Positions 43,362-57,747 are shown, counted from the first letter of the stretch. The stretch: 64,000 bases of DNA from Thelephora terrestris (GCA_015956445.1 WIUZ02000012.1:992001-1056000), one strand, 5' to 3'. Translations and numbers: made by a program. The notes: generated by a model from the sequence alone, not told the origin.

Positions 43362-44366
43362 ATGCCTCCCGCCACCACCGTCGCAGACACCAACAACCTC
43401 GGCGAGGGCGACAGCTACCTCGTTCTCGATTTGCTATCGGATGATGAAGACTGGATGGAGAAGCTGAAACAAGAGGTTGAGTTTAAGGTCATGCTTCATA
43501 GAGGTGCGATGGATAGATTCGTCCTCACAAGTATTCCGTTTATCACGTCCAATCTTGTCTGTTGTTATAGGGGGAGAGGTTCCTCGACTGGTCGCAGTAC
43601 AGGGTGAGATAAACGAGGACGGAAGGTCATTATGTCTTCATGCTGCCTTGTGGAAGATTCGCCTCGCCTAACCTACAAATGCGTTACCAACAGTTTCCCA
43701 ATCTACAGGCATCCAGCCGACGCTTCTCCGCCCCTCCTCCAGTTCTCCCCGACTGTGTCTAGAATCCGTGTGGCGGTCGAAGCGCACTTGAATCACCCGG
43801 TCAACCATGTCCTCATACAGCACTACCGTTCCGGAAAAGACTACATTTCAGAGCATTCCGACAAGACTATCGACGTCGTCGCTGGTTCCAAGATCGTAAA
43901 TGTCAGCATCGGAGCCACCAGGAGCATGACATTAAAAACCAAGAAGGACGCTCAACCCTCCGCAGGAGAGACGGAGGAAGACAGGTCTCGAAAACATCAG
44001 AAGTTTTCTCTGCCGGATAGGTCTATGTTCGTCATGGGCCTAGGGACGAACGCGAAGTGGTTGCACTCCGTCAGGCACGACAACCGGCCGGTCCACACCA
44101 AGTCTGAGGAGGAGAGATACATGAACGGCGAGAGGATTAGCCTCACATTCAGAAATATCGGTACATTCCTCAACGCGGCTGGAACCAAAATTTGGGGCCA
44201 AGGGGCGGTCTCAAAGTCTGCAGCAGAAGCTCAGAGTGTGGTAACGGACCAGGAGGAGGTCGAGAAGCTGATTGACTGGTTTGGTAGAGAGAATCACCAG
44301 TCGAATTTCGATTGGCATGGAGTTTATGGTCAAGGCTCTGACGTAGTCAACTTCACGCAGCTTTGA
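43362..44366 (+). CDS. AlkB-type 2-oxoglutarate/Fe(II) dioxygenase (ALKBH2/3-like)
   Basis: A probable DNA or RNA demethylase that removes 1-methyladenine and 3-methylcytosine lesions by oxidation. Exons join as MLHRGGEVPRLVAVQGEI, then HPADASPPLLQFSPTVSRIR. The jelly-roll core is clear: NHVLIQHYRSGKDYISEHSD, with the HxD iron ligands in HSD, KIVNVSIGATRSMTLKTK, then FVMGLGTNAKWLHSVRHD with the second iron His, and ERISLTFRNIGTFL with the Arg that binds 2-oxoglutarate. The C-terminus (about 70 residues, ending VYGQGSDVVNFTQL) is specific to fungal members. About 290 residues and two introns. An N-terminal acidic segment (LDLLSDDEDWMEKLKQEVEF) precedes the nucleotide-recognition region. Its ATG is 35 bp after the NC2-alpha stop, so its promoter must lie within that gene or the two share a transcript. 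Confidence 0.9.
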
Positions 44367-44574
44367 AACACAACAATCGTTGTTTTGAAAGAAACACAAT
44401 ATGCAGAAACAACAAGGGAGATCCTTATAGAAAGAAAAGCTAGGGAAACACGAGGTTTGGTGTATTGTTAAAACTACAGAATGTGACGGAGGGGTAGAAG
44501 TCTTTGTGGGTGTGCTTGATGACGGTGGCGATTTCGATAAATAGAAGATAAAAAGGCACTCGTCCATGATGTCG

Positions 44575-45461
44575 TCAAAAGAGAGAAGCCATGGTCTTGG
44601 TTCGCATCAAGCCCTGACGCCGCGCGTGTTTCATGAGAGGCTGCAGCTTGGGAGAGTCAACAACCATCTCAGCCAAACGCGCCTCTTCTTGCTTCGCACG
44701 TTTCCGCCTGTGCTCGTTTTCATCCTCCTCAGTATAAGTGACTGATGAGAAGATAGAGGATTCGAGAGTATCTTGCGGTGTTGGAGGGAAGCGTGCCGTC
44801 CAATTGTCCCGGCGATCAAGAGGAGAAGGTTGTTGGAGGTTCTTTAATGCCTTCCAAGGGTATTTTGCGCGTGGACTATTGTCGTAGACCTGTAATGCAT
44901 TGTTGTCGAATTTGGTGAAGTTTTTCTCCTGTTCCTCTGCCGTGATCCACCCGAGGTCCAACAGCCTCCTCAAAACTTTTCCATGCCCACCAGTTGGACT
45001 GATCGCCAGTCCCCTGGTGACGAAAGGACGGAGGTGTCGCTTCCGCAGGTAAGCATCGTAGTTGGCGAGGTCGAGGACTGCATAACGATAAACTTCGGCA
45101 ACAGGGGGGTTTGTTGATCCGGAGGCATAATCGCGGACCTTGACACCTTCCTTCTGGGCCCTTTCGACCTTGACTGATTGTTCTTCGTCAATGACCAAGG
45201 TCGGAACAGGAGAAGGTTCGCGGGGGTAGTGTGGTAGTTCTGGTTTCTCCTGCATTTGGGAGATTTTGCGCTTTCGGGCTGTTGGGGAGGATTGCTGGGA
45301 GGTGGGTGTCTGGAGGATGGTGGTCGTGTTGTAAGTTGGGGGTGGAGCTGAAAAAGAAAAGAGATGTTGGTTCTTGGAGTCGACAAATAGGGTGGAATGA
45401 AAAGTACGAACTGGCCAAGGAAGATACCATGGACTGAGATCCAATTGTCCTCGACAGCCAT
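44575..45461 (-). CDS. conserved-looking protein of unknown function
   Basis: I do not recognise this family. Two exons: MAVEDNWISVH, then a 62-nt class intron, then APPPTYNTTTILQTPTSQQS and onward to TMASLF. About 275 residues. The central part looks folded (VAEVYRYAVLDLANYDAYLR, GKVLRRLLDLGWITAEEQEK), with an Arg/Lys/Glu-rich C-terminal helix (ENEHRRKRAKQEEARLAEM) and a basic patch KRKISQ, which would suit a nuclear protein. The start is chosen because the frame upstream of the intron acceptor has no acceptable ATG, whereas the ATG at 45461 splices cleanly into the long frame. It converges with the AlkB-like gene, with 208 bp between the stops. Confidence 0.7.
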
Positions 45462-45953
45462 GAGGAGAAGTAAGACTTGTCGGATGGCATGTGGTCGAGG
45501 GTAAAGGTATTTGGAGTGGACTACTGAGAAAAGTGGGGGTGGATGGTGGATAATGAGAGGGGAGAGAGAACGCCTGGCGGGGCAATTTATACAGAGGCGC
45601 TGTGGCCCAGTAAATGGACGCCTCACGGGAGTAGCACTTGCACGAAAGGAGAAACAAAGGAATGACACGGCTCGACTTTTGGGTTTAACCAGAAAGGCGA
45701 GGTACAGTAGAAGTCCTGTGTCCCTTCTATGTTCTTTATCGCTCCCAGTGATGGTGCCGATGTCGATATCGGTGTCGGTGTCGTGCAGAGAGTTGGTCGC
45801 TGCGTCGGGAGTCGGTGGAAGAAGAAAGGGTGTGGACGGGTCATGTTTCCTTTCTGGTAAGATGTTGTCATCATCAAATCACGTGACTTTAATTGCACTC
45901 TGACCGAGACTCCCACGGCTCACACTGCACAGATCGATATCGCAGACGACGCG
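45462..45953. promoter_or_regulatory. divergent promoter region, unknown protein / BET2
   Basis: About 490 bp between divergent starts. The minus-strand frame remains open for a while upstream of 45461, but no splice or motif supports coding. A short GATGTCGATATCGGTGTCGGTGTCG-like repeat-rich patch lies near 45757-45783. Confidence 0.4.
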
Positions 45954-47336
45954 ATGGCTTCAACTCTGCTCGTGGACAGACATGTTTCTTACATCCAGTC
46001 CCTGGGAGATGTCCGTCTACCACAAAAAAATCCCCAATTTTTCACATTTTTTGACTGATGAGAAAACAGAACAAAGACGATCTAGTCTACCATATGACCG
46101 CTCATCTGCGCTTGAATGCAATCTACTGGGGACTCACCGCCCTATGCATCATGAACAGGAAAGATGCCCTTGATAGAGATGAAATTGTTGATTTTGTTAT
46201 GAGTTGTTGGGACGAAGAAGCAGGTTACACTCTAATGTCTTCATGACTTTGCTTCTCCCCAATTGATACGCAGCCTCTAGGCGCATTCGGAAGTCATCCC
46301 GACCACGATGCCCACTTGCACTCAACCTTGAGCGCGGTCCAAATTTTGATCATTCATGACGCATTGGACAAGGTGGACGTGCCCCGGGTCGTCGATTGTG
46401 AGTGCTAGAACTTCCACGAACCGTCGCAGATCGACCTATGTTTACCCACCTGCCCAGTCATCTTGTCGCTCCAACAACCCTCAGGTGTTTTTGCTGGCGA
46501 CAAGTTCGGGGAGACGGACACGAGGTTTTTATACTGCGGGGTCGCTGCGTTATCGTTGCTTGGTTACCTGGACAAGCTCGATGTAGATCGAACGGTGTCT
46601 TATATTCGTCGGTGCAAGAATTTCGATGGGGGATACGGCAACGTCATCGGAGCGGAGAGTCATGCTGCCCAAGGTGAACCAAGCCCTCGTGCTCCGTTTC
46701 GGACCTCACTCCTGATACCGATAATCCCTTAGCGTTTGTTTGTGTCGGGGCATTGGCTATATTGGACCGTCTAGATGAAGTCGATTACCAGGCTCTTGGC
46801 TGGTGGCTTGCAGAGAGGCAACTTGCAAACGGAGGTCTGAACGGCCGTCCGGAAAAGAAGGAAGATGTTGGCTCGCGTTCCCTTCTTGACCTACCTATCC
46901 TTAAACGGTTTCTAGGTTTGCTATAGCTTTTGGGTACTCTCAGCATTGTCCATCCTTAACAAGCTCAGCTGGATCGATTCGGAAAAGCTTACCGAATTCA
47001 TTCTCTCAGCTCAGGTCCGTCCTTCCGAAAGCTCGCACGCCTTGGCGGAAGTTGACTCATAAGCCGTATGAACCAATAGGATCCCGACACCGGTGGAATT
47101 GCCGATCGACCCAATAACATGGTGGACGTTTTCCACACGATATTCGGTGTGGCAGGTCGGTTGGCCCAGAACTTCAGAAAGTGGCAAATTCATAAGGCTC
47201 TTCTTTAGGATTATCGCTTCTTGGGTATCCTGGACTGGAAGATCTGGATCCCGTTTACTGTATGCCCAAGTCCATAACCGAGAAGATGGGGCTGAAGAAG
47301 GGGTGGGTTGCGTTGGAGAGACGTAAATCGATGTGA
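45954..47336 (+). CDS. BET2: Rab geranylgeranyltransferase beta subunit
   Basis: Catalytic beta subunit that, with alpha (Bet4) and REP, adds geranylgeranyl groups to Rab GTPases for vesicle traffic. The frame [19 protein letters not shown] splices to [20 protein letters not shown] and continues through the alpha-alpha barrel: [120 protein letters not shown]. The zinc ligands are present: D and C of EDVCYS (joined over a gttggc...tag intron) and H of VFHT. The end is [18 protein letters not shown] then [13 protein letters not shown]. About 330 residues, normal for the family, with about eight introns. It converges with TSC10 (225 bp). Confidence 0.93.
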
Positions 47337-47560
47337 CTGGGTGATTGTAGATTTGTAGCTATCTCGTCAAAGGATTTCGCTAGTCCGCAGGGAATGGCTT
47401 AAATCAAGCAGTCGGCTAATGCATGTGGCAGCGATAGCTGAAAGTGCCTCGATCCAGGATTTCGCATAGCTTAGAAGAGATAAGATTGATGCGACTAACA
47501 AATGCCAACAACGAGGAAAGTGCGAGCGGACAGCGGATGATAACGCAAACATGGGAACCT

Positions 47561-48778
47561 TCAACTTATGAGGCCTCGTTCCTCTAGATAAACCTTGTGT
47601 TCAGCAATGTGGCCGTTGATTTCCCTGTCCACAATCATTCTCCATATAGGCAGCGCGATCTGTGGGGCGATGAATAATGTCGTTAGCCCGGATTCTGGTA
47701 GATTTGTTCGCTAGCCTTACACTTCCGAAGATGTTCAAGACCCAATCCTTGAGGAAGAAGCGTCCTGGGGAGGCCCCTTTTGTAGAGGCACGGAATACAG
47801 TGGTGATCCAGTCCCCAGTTATATGGCTGTGATGATTTTTTACCCCTGTGTTGTGTGTTTAATGCCATGGGGACCAGGGAAAGATGAAATCAGTTGAACC
47901 TGTGAGCATAGACCGGGCAGCTTGTTCTGCTGTCAGACCGGAATCGGACTCCTCTATCTTGAGAGTGATCCTTGGCTTCGTCTTGTTCTCCTCCTCGTAC
48001 CCCGGCGTGAACATGGTGCACGGGAAGAAAACATGTACGTCTATGCTGTATAGTTGAAGTTCGGAGCGGAGGGTGTCAGCGAGACCGCGGAGAGCGTGTT
48101 TCGCAGGAGCGTAGGAGGCATAACCGACCAAGGCCATGTAGCCGAGGGTTGAGGAGACGAAGCAAATCTTGCCCTTTTTACGTGTCCTGATCATCTCTTT
48201 GCTCACGGCCTATCAAGCGTGGTCAGGTTTGACCATTTCAGACTACGAATGCACATACCCATGCAGTCCAAGCCTGTACCCAGTAGCCCATGTCCATTCC
48301 TTGGATGAGTTCCTCCTCGGACATTTCGACAAAGAATTTTGGTTTGGAACCTCCGGCGCATAGAAACACGCCGTCGGGGGTTTCTCCATTGTGACCAGAG
48401 ATTACCGCCTCGAGAGCTTCCTGGGATTTCTTTGCGGAAGTCAACGAGTGAGAGTACCAGGCAAACTTCTGGTCTTTCGATTGACGAACGGCCTGTAGAC
48501 GGATGGTAAGCGAGCCTTCAGCAAGCGCGGAAGGTGAACAAATGTACCTCCAACTTCTCAGCTGCGGCTTTGAGGTTTTTTTCGTTGCGTGCTACGATTG
48601 ACACGTCCGCGCCTTGTTGAGCAAGGAGGATTGAAAGCGCCAAGCCAAGTCCGGTGCTCCCACCAGTGACATAGCAGTGCTGGAAAAGATCGGGTTGTAC
48701 TTTCCCACCATCTTTGATTGGACTTGAAAAGCTTACCTTGCCATTCGGATCCCATGCTCGTTTGCCAAAGCAAGACAT
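47561..48778 (-). CDS. TSC10: 3-ketodihydrosphingosine reductase
   Basis: NADPH-dependent ER-membrane enzyme that reduces 3-ketosphinganine to sphinganine, the second step of sphingolipid synthesis. The short first exon MSCFGKRAWDPNGK splices to HCYVTGGSTGLGLALSILLA, the Rossmann TGxxxGxG motif. Then come GADVSIVARNEKNLKAAAEK, a cofactor and core stretch with FLCAGGSKPKFFVEMS, ICFVSSTLGYMALVGYASYA leading to the YxxxK pair in SYAPAKHALRGLADTLRSEL, and IDVHVFFPCTMFTPGYEEEN. The C-terminal membrane part comes from two more exons: VKNHHSHITGDWITTVFRAS, TKGASPGRFFLKDWVLNIFG and SIALPIWRMIVDREINGHIA. The catalytic Ser/Tyr/Lys are all present. About 335 residues with six introns. Confidence 0.93.
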
Positions 48779-49715
48779 ACTCGTGGTGTGATAGCAATTC
48801 GCTAGCAGTCACTAACGCCATCCTGTTTGCACCTGTTTGTCGGGCGCACCCTGTGGGCCTATTCCGCTCACAGGAATCCATGGCTATGGACCATCTCTAT
48901 GCGATCACAATTATTCGCGGTCAGGCTAATGGCCGCGGTCTTTCGAATCAGTTTGGAGATGATATTCATTCTACTGCATCGCGTCTCTCGGATATCAGTG
49001 CCTTGCTCGCGTTCTAGTGAGGAACCTAGATCATGCAAAACTTACGCCCAGAACAAGGTTTCTGTGGGTGACGTGTTACGCTGCATCCGAGACATTAATA
49101 TGCCCGGTCGGCTCCCAGCCCTATCGTTGAATGGCCCCTACGAGGCGGAACATTCTTACGGGGTTGTTCCATGCGAGAAGAGCTTTCTCAGCGTCAGTTG
49201 TTGTCAATTCCTTTGGCATTTACTCCTGAGGGTCTGTTCTGTTGCTCAAACCTACACTACTACCCCCGCGACCGAGGTATCTCGGTCCAATTCAGAGGTG
49301 ATTTCCGCGGGTTGCCGCTTCCCGAGCATTGTTGAAATATTCTTGAACGATCCATTGGGTTTTCCGCAGCCTGGGTTGTTGCCAGATCCTTTCTAACATC
49401 TGGCGCGTAACCTTTCCGAGGTCAGTCTCATTCAAGGCCCGAGCGAGACATCCCAGGGGTTCCCTGTGGTCAACTCATTATTGCTAGTCCACGAGAACTT
49501 CTACGAAGAAAAATAGACGATACAAATACCGTCAATGATTTTCTTTCAGGTCCTCCCGGCAGTTGGAGGGGTTCACCTGAGGACACTGAGTGGCACAAAA
49601 CGTTGGGTAATGAAATGTTCAATCGTAAAAGGCGCCACTACTAAGTAGTAGCAATAACGTATGCTCCACAAATACAGTCCAAGGTAAATGGCGGCATGGC
49701 ATAAGATTGCCAGCA
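48779..49715. other. intergenic stretch, TSC10 promoter and TLDc gene 3' side
   Basis: About 940 bp. A plus-strand frame at 48827-49396 is open for 189 codons but has no domain, and its codons look random. No RNA gene is seen. Confidence 0.5.
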
Positions 49716-51464
49716 TCATCCTCCAATTCCCCACACCTCTAGTCCAACGCACTCGAATGTAACGGTATCACCTTGATCGTGACCCAGATCAGAGCATAAT
49801 GGCTCGTTCCCAAAGGTGAGACACCAGGCAGAAGAACCGTCAAGGAGTGTGTCGTCCAGATACAGCCCGTACTTTCCGTCCCTGGGGTAGTTTGTGAGTG
49901 AGACGTTCATGCGTTGATAAACGCTTGATTGACTTGCCCTCCACCAAAGGATAGGTAATCGGGTTCGCAGAGCGCCACGTAATCATTCTTCCCAGTCCAT
50001 TTGTACACATGTAGGGTGTCTTTGGATTTCCAAAGAAAGCTGCAACAGGTCGCACATCGTAAATCTTTGGACCCAAGACGCGCCCTTTCGACACCTACGA
50101 TTCTCCTGAGCCATAGTACGCGCCTTTTGACTGATGAACATTCTCGCCCAGCCAAGCGCCGAATAAGGTGTCTCCTGAATCTTTGATGACAATCAATGAG
50201 CCCCCGAGGTGGGTCGAGCATCGAGCGTAGAGAGTGTTGAGCGAAATTCCATGTTGGTCAAGGCTATAGAGCAGCGACCATGAACCCGACAGTCGGGGTA
50301 TCGGGGGCAGATAGGGCCGGATCTACAAGCGATAAGGTTCAGAATTTTCCGGACCCGAGGGGCAACTAGCTTACTAGATCCGCGAGGGATGGTGTGAGCA
50401 CAGCAGAAGTGATGTCTTTTCTGCCTTTCAGTGCAACGCTTTTTCGTGGGACCTTGCTCTCTGGGTCAAACTCAAAATGAGATTTGTTCCAGGCTCGATC
50501 TCCTTCGAACCCTGGGGCGCCCGTTGGAGGTACATATGTGTGGGAAGCGAAGGGAGTACCATGAGACAGCTCTGGAAGAGGGCGTGAAGGTTTTCTCGAC
50601 GGAGACTGAACCGGGGAAGATACAGAGGCCTGACGAGGGGGGTGAAATGGCCCAGGAGGCTCGAAAAAACCAGTGGCAGACGTGGCGTCAGTGAAAGACA
50701 ACTTTCGGCTGGGCGGACGGAGGGAGGAGAGCCAACGGGAAGTGAAGGAGCCGCTTATAGGGTTTCGCATGGCAGGCGTGTCTGCCGCCGGATCTGGTGT
50801 TGATTGGCTCCTGTTGGGTATAGGGATTGCGGATGATGGGGCTGTCTGCTCTGATGATACCTTGAAACCAACGAGTAGCGGACTGGATGATGACAAGTAG
50901 CAATTAGGTGAATTTTTGCTCCAAGGACTAGTTCACATACCTATCTGGCACTTGTTGAGGATCTGAAGAATTGGATTCCTCAGAGATCGGGGGTACAGGG
51001 GAGTATGCCAACCGTAGTTGCTTGGTGTCTATCTCGAGAGTGCCCACGTCTGGGGGAGCAGATTCGCTTGTATCGTTCACCCAGTACAGCGGATCGTCCT
51101 GATGCTGAAGAAGTTCATCTAGAACTTGGCTCTTTTGAGCGTTGGACTTGGTGGCGTGGTCCGTGAACTGATCAAAGAATTGAAGGCCATTCATTGGGGG
51201 GAACCACGCCTTTTGGCGGGCGTGGAGTGGGTCTTCTGTTGCGGGGACGGATACGAAGGACCCAAACTCGTTAGATGAGGTAGAACACCTTCTGGGGTTC
51301 CTCAATGACTGGGGTTTTGTGGCATCGGATGCTGACGCAGGGGATGGCGAAGCAGGCGGTGTTGGAGGTGAGAAAAGAGCGGCAAATAAATCTTCTTTCT
51401 CATCTTGTTCGTCTTTCTGTGCCTGGGTTTGGTTGGACGGAGGCTGAGGTGAGGCGGGGGACAT
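49716..51464 (-). CDS. TLDc-domain (OXR1-like) protein
   Basis: TLDc proteins protect against oxidative stress, and several regulate V-ATPase assembly. The TLDc domain is in the last third: YLPPIPRLSGSWSLLYSLDQ, HGISLNTLYARCSTHLGGSL, IVIKDSGDTLFGAWLGENVH, AYYGSGESFLWKSKDTLHVY, KWTGKNDYVALCEPDYLSFG, then GKYGLYLDDTLLDGSSAWCL and TVTFECVGLEVWGIGG. The join after SFGGG uses an intron at 49882-49937 with a GCAAGT donor (GC-AG). The N-terminal 350 residues are Ser/Pro-rich with a DLFAALFSPPTPP patch and, after the first intron, SPLLVGFKVSSEQTAP; they are probably disordered. Four introns. The start at 51464 (MSPASPQPPSN) is chosen as a conservative ATG. An in-frame ATG at 51545 (MFFSRKQCRIL) would leave only 23 bp to the DAP1 stop upstream. 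Confidence 0.87.
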
Positions 51465-51568
51465 CAATAATGCACGATCACCCCAATTGGGTATGACGAG
51501 GGTGGGAGTATCAAGTATTCTACATTGTTTACGAGAAAAAAACATGTCCAAATGCGCGCGGGGGATAT

Positions 51569-52330
51569 TCACTGCACCTCGCCCTCGTTCACCAGCCTCC
51601 CGCAAACGGTGTATTTGCTACTGAAGTGGTCAATCCACCCTTGAGGAAAGTCAGAAACAGGAAATGACGAATGGCGACAATTGCCAACTCACCGTTCATG
51701 TTCTCTCTACAAGGATACGATAGGTAAGCGTTTGGAACGGACGATAATCAGAAGGCGCACATTTCTGAGGGTGTCAAGTCCTCTAGTTTGTCCAGAGGTT
51801 GGTCTATGTCTGTTAACATTTCTGAAGGCAACCATCAGTATGGTACCATTCCCAGTAGACCCGAACGTACCTTCGTCGAATGACTGTTTGGCCATTCCGC
51901 GCGAAGCGTCTCTACCAGCAAAGTTGGCGTACATTCCCTCTTGAAACGGGTCAGACGGACCCTTTGATATGATGGGATGGGGTGATCACAGACCTGGCCC
52001 GTAGAAGTTACGACCTCGGCTGACATCGAAGACAATCCCGTTGATAGCAAGAAGTATTCTCTGACCATTCATTCCGTTGAATGGCGTCAGTGTCTTTGGT
52101 GTGTATGTCTAGATTGGGGGGATAAATACGATGACCTTGGGCGAGGTGGAGGTACACGCCTTGTACAGCATAGTCGGCGGGTGTGACTTGGGCATCCATG
52201 AATAACCATCTCGGAAGTCGTGAGGAATGGTGGAAGGAGGCTTTATGGAAGGGAAGAGGATGGAGTTCACGCGATAGACGATGTAGAGTACGAGGGCCGT
52301 GTTTATTGGGTTTCCGATGGAAAAGGTCAT
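51569..52330 (-). CDS. DAP1: DAP1/MAPR cytochrome b5-like heme protein
   Basis: Membrane-associated heme protein that in fungi supports the sterol P450 Erg11. The N-terminal helix MTFSIGNPINTALVLYIVYR is a membrane anchor. After it, DGYSWMPKSHPPTMLYKAYT joins over an intron to PKTLTPFNGMNGQRILLAIN, then GIVFDVSRGRNFYGPGMYA and NFAGRDASRGMAKQSFDE, the diagnostic MAPR block. Last exons: DIDQPLDKLEDLTPSEIENM, NGWIDHFSSKYTVCGRLVNE and a stop after GEVQ. About 175 residues and five introns, one leaving a very short exon around IENMN. The heme-ligand Tyr of the family falls in the AYTPKTL/YGPGMY region. It is divergent from TYS1 (110 bp) and runs straight into the TLDc gene on the same strand. Confidence 0.92.
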
Positions 52331-52440
52331 GGTGATGAAACGTAGCAATCGTGGGTAAATCCCTAGTGCGACTGATCGAAAGACAAGTGAGCGAGGCTTG
52401 ACCCTACTCTGACTCGATTCTCAAGACCCCACCCACAAGG
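52331..52440. promoter_or_regulatory. 110-bp bidirectional promoter, DAP1 / TYS1
   Basis: The divergent start codons are 110 bp apart. No TATA box is seen, and the stretch must serve both genes. Confidence 0.5.
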
Positions 52441-53890
52441 ATGGCTGACGCAGCAGAGGAACGGTACGAGCTCATCGTTCGAAGGCTCCAAGAGGTTCTG
52501 GGTGGGGATATTATCAAGAAAGTTCTCGCTGAAGGGAGGACGCCAAAATGCTACTGGGGTCAGTTATCCGATCAGTGATTTACGATGGTCAACCCCTAAC
52601 ATCCGTTGCAGGAACCGCACCCACAGGGAAACGTTCGTACTTTCTCACCCAAAATTAATTGCAGCCAACTAAATAGCTCGCCCTCAGCTCATATCGGGTA
52701 TTTTGTGCCCTTGACCAAGATCGCTGACTTTTTAAGAGCTGGAGTCGATGTGAGCCCGCAATTTATCTCACTGTGCTTGACATGTCATCTAAGTCGAACA
52801 TAGGTCACGATCTTGCTGGCAGGTACGCTCTGACCACTGGCCTGAGCAAACTGAACTCAAGACGTGTGTGGTCAGACATGCATGCATTCCTGGACAATCT
52901 CAAAGCTCCCTTGGACCTAGTCACACAGCGCACGAAATACTACAAAAACGTCCTAGTAGCAGTCTTCAACTCGATCGGCGTACCAACCAGTAACCTGAAA
53001 TTTGTGGAGGGATCCTCTTATCAATTAACCAAGGACTATTCCCTCGACAACTTTAGGCTCTGCTCGATTGTCAATGAACATGATGCGAAGAGGGCTGGCG
53101 CCGAGGTCGTGAAACAAGTGGAAAGCCCGCTGTTGAGCGGACTTCTCTACCCCGGGATGCAAGCGTTGGACGAGCAATACCTGGGTTGTGACTTCCAGTT
53201 TGGGGGTGTTGATCAGGTATTCTTATTTAATCCACTGCGTCATTGCTCCTCTCATCGGGATCTCAGCGTAAAATCTTCATCTTCGCTGAGGAATTCCTCC
53301 CAAGATTGGGTTATGCAAAACGCGCCCATCTCATGAATACCATGGTCCCCGGTCTCGGAGGAGGAAAGATGTCCTCATCAGACCCCAACTCCAAAATCGA
53401 CTTCCTGGATCCACCAGAGGTTGTTCGCAAGAAAATCAAGTCTGCGTTCTGCAAGGAAGGAAACCCGGACAACGGTGTCCTGGCCTTCGTCAAAGCCGTT
53501 CTCATGCCCATCAGCCAGTTACGATTAGAAAGAAGACATGGGTTGGATGGGGAGGAGCCGCAACAAATGACTGTGAACCAACTCCCGATTGCAGCTGAAG
53601 GCGCTCCAGAGGGCACGCTATTCAGCGTTGTTCGTTCTGAAAAGTTCGGCGGCTCGTTGCACTATAAAACTTACCAGGAGATTGAGAACGATTTCTCAAA
53701 GAAGGAACTCCACCCGAAAGATTTGAAGAATGCGGTAGCAGAGGCCATCATTAGTCTGTTGTCTCCGATCCAGGATGCCTACAAGAACGATCCGGAATGG
53801 CAGGCGACAGCAACTGCAGCATACCCAGACCCCAACCCAAAACCGGAAGTGAAGAAGAAGAAGAAGAAGAAGGTTCGCCGTAATTATTAG
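52441..53890 (+). CDS. TYS1: cytosolic tyrosyl-tRNA synthetase
   Basis: Class I synthetase that charges tRNA-Tyr in the cytosol. Exon 1 is [20 protein letters not shown] to KCYWG. A 21-nt exon gives TAPTGKP, then [20 protein letters not shown] follows (HIGH-like signature). A 19-nt exon gives VTILLA, joined to [20 protein letters not shown]. Later: [74 protein letters not shown] with the KMSSS loop, [20 protein letters not shown]. The C-terminus is a KKKKKKK stretch then RRNY. About 385 residues, as in other fungi, without the EMAP-II-like domain of animals. Six introns. All motifs are intact. Confidence 0.95.
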
Positions 53891-54339
53891 CTCTTTCCTC
53901 CTTCACTAAAACCGACACTCTCCTTTCAGGAGAAGGTCTACCATCCTCCTCCGCACGGACAGGAGCCGCAGGCTCGATCAGAAGTTTCACCGCAATAGCC
54001 TACAGCAGAAGGTCACGCCGATAATAACTCGGCCAAGCGATACTTATACTTAGTATTGCAGACCGTATCTGCGCTTACCACGCGCCTAAAATACCAGTAG
54101 ACAGGAGCTGTTGTAATCAACGCAGTTCGCAGAGACTAAGCGCCAAGTCATTACGAACACGTGACCGCAACGATGCGCCTGCCAAATGTGGCTGAGTCTC
54201 ACACAGTCTTGATTCGTCTTCGCACTCCCCAACTCACTTTCGTGGAAAGATCCACACGAGCACCGGCGACGGCGACGGCGACGACCACGAATTTGACAAC
54301 GAGACTTGCACGCTCCTCCGGACGCTGCCCCCCTGAACA
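53891..54339. other. intergenic stretch: TYS1 3' side and demethylase leader
   Basis: About 450 bp without a supported frame. A GGCGACGGCGACGGCGACGA-like triplet repeat lies at about 54264-54284, just upstream of the demethylase ATG. Confidence 0.5.
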
Positions 54340-57551
<3,212 letters not shown>

Positions 57552-57747
57552 CCCAGTGACAACCGGAACTTTAGCCACTTTTGCAATCCCCACGACCGCT
57601 TTTTTCTAATGTTATATGTATTTTATACTAGTTGCCGCCCAATCGGGCGGAGTAGCAAACCCACATCACCTGTACGAGTCGTAGTAAAGTGACCTCATTA
57701 ATGCCGCTCGTGTCACGCGTTTGTGACTAGACGCGTCTCATACACCC

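Noticed and set aside
48827-49396. 189-codon plus-strand frame
   Set aside because: Residue composition looks random, there is no domain, and it overlaps the promoter side of TSC10.
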